Notes under the pieces: generated by a model | Told to the model about the DNA's origin: nothing | What the model saw: the letters and a program-made list of their open reading frames with translations, nothing else | Database searches by the model: none | Part shown: one piece after another, positions 13,790-20,000 of the stretch | How positions within the stretch are numbered: the stretch's first letter is position 1 | How the letters are laid out: each line of letters opens with the position of its first letter | Translations under genes and position numbers: made by a program | Source of the DNA: Trachelipus rathkii | Lineage: Eukaryota > Arthropoda > Malacostraca > Isopoda > Trachelipodidae | Assembly: GCA_015478945.1 (NCBI GenBank) | Contig: JABUQX010142085.1 | Span: 1 to 20,000, forward strand | Reading direction: 5' to 3' | Length of the DNA: 20,000 nucleotides

Positions 13790-14400
13790 ATCATCTACTC
13801 ATTGAATGATTAGTTCTTAAAAATAGAATAGCATCTGCCAGGTCCTCCTTCATTTTTCCTCTTTGGTCTGATTTTATAATGCGAAGAGCAGAAAAAGCCG
13901 TTCAACGCTAACTTGCATTGGAGGTAGAGCAGTAACAGCAATTTCAGCTTCTTGTACAATGTCTTGATACTCTTCGAAGTTACATAAAATTTTTCAACTT
14001 CTTTCAGTGCAGCAAAGAAATTTTATTTAAAGTTATGGAATATTGTGTACAAGGATTAGGAAGGACCTTGACCTTTTCTTGAACCAGTCGACGCTTTCGA
14101 TTAAGCTCTTCAATATCTAGAAGCTTTTCATACTAATCTTCTGAACTTTCTGAAGAATGACTTGAGAAGGTAGTAACGGAGATAGTTGTAGTTTCATCAC
14201 TTACAATATGTTTAGATGTATCCTTTTCTTCTTGAACTTCCTGCAACCCTTTAATACAAATGGCCACATTGCAAAGTGCAGATTTAGCTTTTTGTTGTTG
14301 TTCTTCAGTTAAGCTTACCCTGTAGATTGGATCAATATAAACAACAGCTAGTATAATATCATTGTCAATGAGAGAAATTTCTCTTCGTACCATGGAGTCT
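13790..14400 (-). pseudogene. hAT transposase remnant
   Basis: Read on the minus strand, 14393-14133 is an open 86-codon frame with LAVVYIDPIYRVSLTEEQQQ, the hAT pattern LAA-YLDPR----L------A, followed by a Ser/Asp-rich tail. After a stop, further pieces in shifted frames give LLDIEELNRKRR, then TALPPMQVSVERLF and SALRIIKSDQRGKMKEDL with DAILFLRTN (about 13925-13810), the classic hAT C-terminal dimerisation signature. One frame change falls exactly within VERLF|SALRI (about 13885-13900), and stops interrupt the middle. The 5' part is decayed. The hAT terminal repeats at 14615-14813 are upstream in the same orientation and probably belong to the same element. Confidence 0.85.
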
Positions 14401-14614
14401 TTTATTCCTTCAGTATCTTAAATATAGATGGTATAAGGTTGAAGGTTGAATTTATTAGAATATAATCCAAATTGAAACATAAGGTGCTGGTTAAAAATCT
14501 TCGAAGTTTGCAATTGCATTTTTGTGATGTGGAAGTCGAAAGTCAATAAACTTGCATGAAGTGATTGAAGTCATTCACAGAGTCACAATTTATAACTTTG
14601 TTAGTTTAAAATTT

Positions 14615-14813
14615 TCCGACTCCAACTCTATCTTGAAAGTTACCGACTCCGACTCCGACTCCGACTCCGACTCCGACTCCGACTCCGACTCCGACTCCGA
14701 CTCCGACTCCACCCTCTTCAAAATTACCGACTCCGACTCCGACTCCACCCTCTTCAAAACTACCGACTCCCCGACTCCGCGACTCCGACTCCGACTCCGA
14801 CTCCACAACCCTG
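14615..14813 (-). repeat. hAT subterminal GGAGTC array and terminal repeat
   Basis: Plus-strand CCGACT/GACTCC hexamer arrays at about 14642-14711, 14728-14748 and 14764-14804. A longer unit, CTCTTCAAAAYTACCGACTC, separates the blocks, at about 14713 and 14749, with a diverged third copy near 14627. The array ends CACAACCCTG at 14813. Ser-Asp and Glu-Ser repeat frames here are artefacts of the hexamer. Confidence 0.85.
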
Positions 14814-14856
14814 ATAAAAAGGAGTGTACACAGCTAGTTAACTTCAAGCCAATATG
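14814..14856. repeat. Partial copy of the 2117-2227 hairpin repeat
   Basis: ATAAAAAG, then ACACAGCTAGTT, ACTTCAAGCCAATATG: matches 2165-2203 with a few differences. It begins exactly at the hAT terminus and stops at CAATATG, before the outer arm. Confidence 0.7.
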
Positions 14857-15058
14857 AAAACGAAAACACATTAAAACCATAAAAAATGTATGTTTATATT
14901 ACGTTAGTAATTGGTAATTACTCCTTCAGTATCTATCGATTGATGTATCTTTTTCAGTTTTTCTACTAATAAACCCTTAAAAACATCTTCTGGCAAACAT
15001 ACTAGGGTTATTTTTATTTCGCCAAGATTTAGAGGGGGCAAGTGCCCCTGCACGTATC

Positions 15059-15062
<4 letters not shown>
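14857..15062. other. Unassigned sequence with GGGGCA/TGCCCC palindrome
   Basis: About 200 bp without recognised gene. Near its right edge, GGGGCAAGTGCCCC (about 15036-15049) is a short GC-rich palindrome. From the outside it reads CAGGGGCACTTGCCCCC, resembling a hAT-type terminus, but no partner end is seen. A minus-strand frame across it (PEDVFKGLLVEKLKKIHQSI) is unrecognised. Confidence 0.35.
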
Positions 15063-15139
<77 letters not shown>

Positions 15140-15165
15140 TTATATATAATATATATATATATATA
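15063..15165. repeat. (AT)n microsatellite array
   Basis: AT array 15063-15136 with a shorter one to 15165. Confidence 0.97.
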
Positions 15166-15295
15166 CACACAACATTTAATGTAAATTAAATTTTTTCAAA
15201 AATTCTCAAGTTTTTTGATTAAAAAAATAAATAAATAAAAACTTGAAAACTGCATAAAAAATATTAAATACTTCAAAGCTCAAATGATTACTTAC
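15166..15295 (-). other. Putative intron sequence downstream of the Ig exon
   Basis: AT-rich sequence beginning, on the minus strand, with the splice donor GTAAGT (15295-15290). No gene or repeat is recognised apart from a short AAAT run near 15222-15238. Confidence 0.45.
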
Positions 15296-15412
15296 AATTT
15301 ACTCTGAGCATTATTCTCTTGCTCACTGACGGCGGGATTTTGTTATTAGCGATGCAAAGGTACGGACCCATGTCTTGACGTTTCACTTTTGACAGATTTA
15401 GTATTTCGCCTT
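15296..15412 (-). CDS. Internal exon of an Ig-domain cell-surface protein (lachesin/DIP-like)
   Basis: A 117-bp minus-strand exon bounded by an acceptor TGTAG (15417-15413, with a pyrimidine tract TTTTTCCTTTCCATTTC upstream) and a donor GTAAGT (15295-15290). It encodes about 39 residues including GEILNLSKVKRQDMGPYLC, then IANNKIPPSVSKRIMLRVN. D-M-G-x-Y-x-C is the F-strand signature of an immunoglobulin domain, and the following I-A-x-N-x-x-P-P-S-V-S-K-R-I is the hallmark of the insect lachesin and Dpr-interacting-protein group, neuronal adhesion proteins anchored at the cell surface. Both exon ends are in phase 1, as usual for Ig-domain exons. Neighbouring exons are not visible, so the flanking introns are long. 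An overlapping 75-codon frame on the same strand is out of phase and not real. Gene-group assignment is confident; the exact member is not determined. Confidence 0.85.
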
Positions 15413-15599
15413 CTACAGTCGACACTTTCGTTATGAAATGGAAAGGAAAAATAATTGAAAGTCAAATGCAAAATTATGATACAAACCAAGACTATAAAGT
15501 ATGAATGAAAAAAAAAGGAAAAAAAAAAAGATTGAATCTTCTGGTTTGGTTGGATCATCTTTCTGTGCAGCATTTAGGATTAAATTAATTTCTTTTTAC
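15413..15599 (-). other. Putative intron sequence upstream of the Ig exon
   Basis: AT-rich sequence between the Ig exon and the SINE. Minus strand: pyrimidine tract and branch-point-like TCATAAC (about 15436-15430) precede the acceptor. It also contains an A-rich stretch (15507-15530). No gene is recognised. Confidence 0.45.
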
Positions 15600-15781
15600 A
15601 GTTAACACAACCGCTCACAGGCAGAGCCCTATTTAAGGAGGGGGTGTACTCATTTTCATGTCTGAGTAAGACGCAGCTAAGCCCAAGAGAGAGAATAGCC
15701 CATCATTCTCCAGCCCGACCAGTTATGAACCTGGGTCTCTCGCTTTGTTGGATGAGTACTCTTCCACTGAGCTACCGGGTA
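15600..15781 (-). mobile_element. tRNA-derived SINE
   Basis: On the minus strand the first ~70 bases (15781-15712) are tRNA-like: CCCGGTA at the 5' side can pair with GGTCGGG, TAGCTCAGTGGAAGAG is an A-box/D-arm, and AGGTTCATAACTGG is a degraded B-box/T-arm. The anticodon stem is imperfect and position 33 is not T, so this is not a functional tRNA. A ~110-bp tRNA-unrelated body ends GTTAACTGTAAAAAG. The body recurs at 17143-17224 on the plus strand, showing a dispersed family. It would depend on a LINE partner for movement. Confidence 0.8.
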
Positions 15782-15806
15782 GAGAAGAGAGGAAATTAGC
15801 TAAGTG

Positions 15807-15807
<1 letters not shown>

Positions 15808-15883
<76 letters not shown>

Positions 15884-15907
15884 TATATATATATATATAT
15901 ATATATA

Positions 15908-15950
<43 letters not shown>

Positions 15951-15960
15951 TATATATATT
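15808..15960. repeat. (AT)n microsatellite arrays
   Basis: AT arrays with single ACT and AGT interruptions, starting 26 bp from the SINE's 5' end. Confidence 0.97.
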
Positions 15961-16273
15961 CTATTATTTTAATAAAGCTCCATAGTTTTATCGCACTTGT
16001 TCTCGAAGTATTGAGCATAGAGACAAAGCGTATCGGGGGAGTGGGAAGAAATTCCTTTCTCTTGTCTGTCACTCTTACTAATTTTCATTCAATTGAGAAT
16101 AGATGTAGGGATGGAATTCGAAGGACTAAGTGTACCTTCACTGAACGATAATGTACTGATCCTTTGATTCTTCAACTGAAATTTTTTGTTCTCTTCTCAA
16201 AAACAACAATAATATATTCTGCTAAGCAGCTTTTCCTAATCTTATTTTGTTCTTGACATTCCTGGTCAGTAAG

Positions 16274-16275
<2 letters not shown>
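15961..16275. other. Unassigned unique sequence
   Basis: About 315 bp between AT arrays; no gene, RNA or repeat recognised. Confidence 0.4.
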
Positions 16276-16352
<77 letters not shown>

Positions 16353-16465
16353 TATATATATATATATATATATATATATGATATATATATATATATATAT
16401 ATATACATAAATATATATCTATATTTATATATATATAAATATACTGTTGTATTTCTCTATATATA

Positions 16466-16518
<53 letters not shown>
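16276..16518. repeat. (AT)n microsatellite arrays
   Basis: AT arrays at about 16276-16425 and 16457-16518 with several short interruptions. Confidence 0.97.
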
Positions 16519-16522
<4 letters not shown>

Positions 16523-17142
16523 GACACCCTTCAAAATTCAACGGTACTCATCATTTGTGAAGAATGTACTGCTTGGAGAAATACCCAGCAGGATAATAAT
16601 GCTCTGTCCTGAAAATAAAACCTGGAAGCCCTATTCCAGCTAAAATTTTGCATTTCACTTGGAAAATATTTGAACATTTAGAAGACAACATGAATTCTTT
16701 TTTCAAAAAATCTAAGAAAAAAATCTGCGGTGATTGAATAAGCTGTTGCAAATTGCGTTGATCTTATAGATTTTCCAGAAAGTGTTAAATGAATGCTCCT
16801 CTGATGAACTGAAGAGTATTGAAAAATTGTTGAGAATGCTCCTCGATAAAGGAAAATAAGATTCTTCAATGAAATTAGTTTATTTGACTTTAGTACTATT
16901 GTGGAAAACGGAGGCGATGGCAGACGTGGTCATATAAAAGTTGATAATTATGATGACAGAAACCCTAATTTCGATAAATTTTAGAGAACAAAGAAAAAGT
17001 TAAAGGAAATAACTAATTACATTTGCTAGTGCATAATGAAGTTAAGAAGACATCTTTCTCAGGTCTCCAATTTAAATACGAGGTAATCTAGTCCTAAAAT
17101 AATATAAATTAGTGAGGTATCTAGCCTTAGATTTTCTTAGAT
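16519..17142. other. Unassigned AT-rich sequence
   Basis: About 620 bp with only short frames on either strand (60-66 codons on the minus strand) and no recognisable domain. It could be old transposon sequence; nothing visible proves it. Confidence 0.35.
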
Positions 17143-17224
17143 CTTACTCAGATGTAAATTGAGTACACCCCCTCCTTGAATAGGGCTCTGCTCGTGAGCG
17201 ATGGTGTTAACTGAAAAAAAAAAA
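17143..17224 (+). mobile_element. 5'-truncated SINE copy (body and tail)
   Basis: CTTACTCAG followed by GAGTACACCCCCTCCTTGAA and TAGGGCTCTG, ending GTGTTAACTG plus an 11-base A run. Aligned with the body of the 15600-15781 SINE (opposite strand), roughly 60 of 72 positions agree. The tRNA-like head is missing, as usual for a 5'-truncated retroposed copy. The divergence implies two old, separate insertions. Confidence 0.8.
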
Positions 17225-17892
17225 CTATCACTGAAAAGGTTAAGCTTTTTCCTCTTCTTCATTCATCCAGTTCAATCTTGGAAGAGTCTACCAACTTTCT
17301 TCTCAGGTGTCAAATCTTCATTTGAATCTCATGCATACGATGGTTCGATGGGATCCTGACATTTTTTACGAACAATATTATGGATAAAACTCGTCCTGAA
17401 GGGATCCCTCCCCGTATTTAAGAAAGTATGCATTGTTCTGGATGAAGGTATTTTCTTCTTTGTAGTTACTTTAAATATTCAAAAGGGTCTTATCCCACCT
17501 TGTAATGAGCACTGCTCTTTGTTCCAGAATTATCAGATCCTCCCTTTTTGGATAAGCTAACAATCAAGCAAAAGATTTCTGCTCTTTACTACGAGTCTTT
17601 GGCCTATATTTATAAAGGAAACTCATGGAATCAGCGAACTTAACCTAACGTGACCAATATTGGATAATTGTTTCTTCCGTATCGTAGTTTCTTTCCAAGT
17701 TGCCTATTTATAATCCTTCATCAGAAGAGACTACTATTAGACTGTTTCCATGGAAAAACTTCATCATATTTATTAGAGTTATAACTAACAATCAATTAAT
17801 CATAGTCAGTGAATCGGAGGTACCCAACGCTTTGTGATCTTAAAAGGAGAGCCAATGTTAGGGGAGTTTGTTCTTAAAAAGAAGTATATGCA

Positions 17893-17894
<2 letters not shown>
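17225..17894. other. Unassigned sequence
   Basis: About 670 bp of AT-rich unique sequence, with stop codons frequent in all frames. No gene or known repeat is recognised. Confidence 0.35.
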
Positions 17895-17951
<57 letters not shown>

Positions 17952-17989
17952 ACAACTATAGAACACCTGCTATATATATATATATATAT
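17895..17989. repeat. (AT)n microsatellite arrays
   Basis: AT arrays at 17895-17948 and 17972-17989 separated by a short unique segment. The second abuts the GC-rich terminal repeat that follows. Confidence 0.96.
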
Positions 17990-18150
17990 TAGTGATGGAT
18001 CGAATAACCGCAATCGCAACCAACCGCACATATTTTGACAGCCGCAACCGCGGTTGTCCACTAGTCACTGCTACAACCGCAATGACTGCGCAGGCCGCCG
18101 TTGCGTCACTGCTCTAAAAACCTCAGAATGCGGTTGTCAAAATGCGGGAA
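17990..18150. repeat. hAT-like terminal region with AACCGC subterminal repeats
   Basis: Begins TAGTGATGGATCGAATAACC at 17990 immediately after an AT array, then carries AACCGC/GCGGTT motifs in both orientations: about 18007, 18020, 18045, the palindromic CCGCGG near 18047-18053, 18075 and 18132. TAGNG starts with dense short subterminal repeats suggest a hAT end, by analogy with 835-1028 and 14615-14813. No transposase or partner terminus is visible nearby, so classification is tentative. Confidence 0.5.
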
Positions 18151-18205
18151 GTTATCTTTTTAAAATACTATTCTCTTATGCTATCAAAACTTTCTCTCTA
18201 CTCTT

Positions 18206-18208
<3 letters not shown>

Positions 18209-18262
<54 letters not shown>

Positions 18263-18342
18263 TATACAACAATATATATATATATATATATACTATATAT
18301 ATATATATGTACTTATATATATATATATATATATATATATGT
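18209..18342. repeat. (AT)n microsatellite arrays
   Basis: AT arrays at about 18209-18260, 18272-18308 and 18314-18342, with short interruptions. Confidence 0.96.
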
Positions 18343-18809
18343 AAATAACAACTCACATACGTTGATGACTATAATTATTATTATAAATCCACAGCAAAAA
18401 TAAAACAAAGAAAGAAAATTGCAAACCACGAACTATACTTTTCGAGAGGACATACCGCCTACCCGCATTCAGGCTCGTAAATAAAACTTCAAATAATTAA
18501 GGACAAAATAATTATTTGTCAAAATAGTTGGTTGTTTAAGTGATGTTATTTAGATATTTCATAAAATAAGATTTTGAAAAATTTTAAAAAAATAAAATTG
18601 GTAAATTCACTAAAATAAGATTTAAAACATTAAAATTATTTGCATTCTTAGTTAAAAAAGATTATAATTGTTTTTGTGAGCGTCTATGATGGGAGATATC
18701 AGATAGCTCTATATTTGTAACATCGATCCCATGTTCCTTCTCTTCTCTATGCTTTTTCAGGGATGAGTTACGGTCCTGTCACAAATTTTTAGAGAGTAGG
18801 AATGTGGTA

Positions 18810-18900
18810 TAGGTATGTATCTTTAAAAATAAAATAATAGTGCCTTTTCCAACTGACAATTTTAAAAGATACATACCTAAAGATTTTTTGCTTGTTTCAG
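18810..18900 (+). other. Candidate short intron with palindromic 5' end
   Basis: AG|GTATGTATC (donor at 18812) and TTTTTTGCTTGTTTCAG (acceptor ending 18900) would define an ~89-bp intron. The donor lies in an inverted repeat: TAGGTATGTATC at 18810 pairs with GATACATACCTA at 18868-18879, with flanking A/T runs also complementary. The frame upstream hits a stop at the donor (TAG), so splicing is only a possibility; the hairpin is certain. Confidence 0.4.
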
Positions 18901-18940
18901 GTGTCCCCAACACTACTAAAAAAAATTCCTACAAAATTTA

Positions 18941-19332
18941 AAATATGATGATTCAGAAATTAAAATGTTGGTGTCTATAAAGAACCTAGCAAAGATTGGG
19001 AGTTCTTTATATATTGGAGAAACTTTGGATTGGAAATCATGGAAATCCCAACATTCTTACTCTCTCTCCTAAAAATTGTGACAATAAAAATCTTCAATTT
19101 AGAAGGGCTTTACGAGATGCGTGTTGCAGGCTTAGAACTGACCATCTCCGTGATGATCGTACCTGAAGACAGTTATCAGGAGATTTTTAGTCAAGATTGT
19201 AAAAATAATTTTATTGTTCATCACAAATACTACGCTGATGATTTTACCAATTTATTGCTTAATTTTTCAAAAATGTCTTATTTTAGCCAAGAAATATCTA
19301 AATGGCCATCACTTAAACAGCCAGCTATTTAA
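18941..19332 (+). pseudogene. Unrecognised coding remnant inside the inverted-repeat element
   Basis: Two overlapping frames in different phases: one ends at 19070-19072 (KNLAKIGSSLYIGETLDWKS), the other, 100 codons, runs 19030-19332 (MRVAGLELTISVMIVPEDSY, SQEISKWPSL). The join suggests one decayed protein with a frameshift near 19040-19070. I recognise no family. The motif YYADD near residue 68 of the second frame is not in a reverse-transcriptase context. Confidence 0.3.
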
Positions 19333-19448
19333 CAAATGAGGCCTGATCGCCCAGTAATGTTTATTTGCGAGGCCTGAGATTGAAGAGAGGCGGTATGCCC
19401 TTTCTCAGTACTGGTTCGTTATTTTGCGGTACGCAATACTGTTTTTAT

Positions 19449-19930
19449 TTCCTAATGAGTTATGTATATATATATGTATATATGCTTAATAACAATATAT
19501 ATATATATATATAATAATAACCATATATACCAACCACAAAACCACAGCCAGTAATACAGCCAATAATATAATATTTTTGCTGCTCTTTATTCTTTAACTA
19601 TTATATCAAAATCACCAACATAATGTATCATTAAACTTTCAGATCAAACATATATGTATATCTAGCAATATATGGAGAGATAATCCCAGTCGACCAATAA
19701 TAATATATATAAACAACCAATAGATATGTAATAATATGTAACAATATATGTAATATATACCAACATGTATAACTTATATATCAATAATATATGTGCAACC
19801 CAACTGCTATTTATGGCATAACAATATATAATATATATATATATATATATAATATATATAACTATAATATATATATATATATAACTAACTATATATATAT
19901 ATATATATCTCTACTCTTTATATAGAAAAC
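19449..19930. repeat. Degenerate AT/AAT-rich region
   Basis: Short AT arrays (19464-19485, 19495-19512, 19829-19850, 19868-19882, 19890-19908) mixed with ATAATA and ACCAACC-type breaks. No gene is visible. Confidence 0.85.
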
Positions 19931-19933
19931 ATA

Positions 19934-19957
19934 ATGTGTGTGTGTGTGTGTGTGTGT
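19934..19957. repeat. (TG)n microsatellite
   Basis: About eleven TG units, the only clear non-AT dinucleotide array of this length in the window. Confidence 0.95.
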
Positions 19958-20000
19958 CTTTGTGCGTGGATGATTTGGTTGTGTGACGGAATCGGAAGAG

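Larger units (their letters stand above)
13790..14813 (-). mobile_element. hAT DNA transposon, 5' end and transposase remnant
   Basis: Minus strand: terminal sequence CAGGGTTGTGGAGTCGGAGT starting at 14813, subterminal GGAGTC arrays, then the transposase remnant. No matching 3' terminal repeat is visible, and the coding part is far shorter than a full hAT transposase, so the element is internally deleted and 3'-truncated. The eight bases outside the terminus (ATAAAAAG, 14814-14821) equal those in the uninterrupted hairpin repeat at 2165-2172, consistent with a hAT 8-bp target site. Confidence 0.7.
18418..19430. mobile_element. Unclassified DNA element with ~70-bp imperfect terminal inverted repeats
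   Basis: The left arm 18418-18487 and the reverse complement of 19359-19430 align over ~70 bp with a few gaps. Conserved blocks in order are GCAAA, ACGAAC, GAGA-AGG, CATACCGCCT (exact), TCAGG and CTCG-AAATAAA. The arms enclose ~870 bp with remnants of coding sequence (18941-19072 and 19030-19332). Outer boundaries and target duplication are not clear, and similarity may continue weakly outwards. The layout suits a short DNA transposon, possibly hAT-like given the GC-rich arms, but no transposase motif is recognised. Confidence 0.6.

Noticed and set aside
14552..14880. Ser-Asp, Glu-Ser and Gly-Val repeat proteins
   Set aside because: All are frames of the CCGACT hexamer array of the hAT terminus.
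15346..15573. 75-codon minus-strand frame over the Ig exon
   Set aside because: It is out of phase with the Ig-domain reading and crosses the acceptor; the conserved motif lies in the other frame.
15712..15781. A functional tRNA gene
   Set aside because: Anticodon and T arms are defective, position 33 is not T, and the sequence continues into a repeated SINE body.
18941..19332. YYADD as a reverse-transcriptase motif C
   Set aside because: No flanking RT motifs and no hydrophobic context as in real motif C; probably coincidental.

Overview
The window looks like part of an AT-rich invertebrate animal genome, most likely an arthropod. That is an inference from repeat content, spliced exon structure and transposon families, not a species identification. 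About a tenth of it is long, nearly pure (AT)n arrays, at least a dozen of them, several over 100 bp. Between the arrays lie pieces of several transposon classes and one exon that looks like a host gene. Nothing suggests bacterial DNA: no operons and no ribosome-binding sites.

Layout. Positions 1-1028 hold an AT-array cluster and the 3' half of a hAT DNA transposon (transposase C-terminal domain, GC-rich subterminal repeats, terminal CCCACCTCTG). From 1029 to 3260 there are AT arrays, a 111-bp hairpin-forming repeat (2117-2227) and a decayed LINE 3' end (2400-2868). From 3295 to 10739 there is one almost complete Ty3/Gypsy LTR retrotransposon of the CsRn1-like type: near-identical LTRs, a primer-binding site, Gag with a CHCC nucleocapsid box, an extra Asn-rich ORF, then protease, reverse transcriptase, an RNase H-like region, integrase and a GPY module, split over several frames. 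From 10740 to 12780 there are AT arrays and unassigned DNA. A second LINE 3' end (12790-13612) runs into a GAAA/AT tail. A minus-strand hAT remnant spans 13790-14813. A minus-strand immunoglobulin-domain exon of the lachesin/DIP type lies at 15296-15412, followed by a minus-strand tRNA-derived SINE (15600-15781) with a 5'-truncated relative at 17143-17224. The right end holds hAT-like GC-rich terminal repeats (17990-18150), an unclassified ~1-kb element with ~70-bp imperfect inverted repeats (18418-19430), degenerate AT-rich sequence and a (TG)n tract.

How it fits together. The simplest reading is a long intron or intergenic stretch of a host Ig-superfamily gene on the minus strand, filled by successive transposon insertions, most of whose ends now abut AT arrays. 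The retrotransposon is young (LTRs differ by one C in a homopolymer) yet its coding region changes frame five times with almost no other lesions. Its family carries unusual features: an Asn-rich segment between Gag and protease, a DCG instead of DTG/DSG protease site, an RNase H-like region with the expected acidic residues replaced, and a long extra segment before integrase. These are the most unusual observations in the window.
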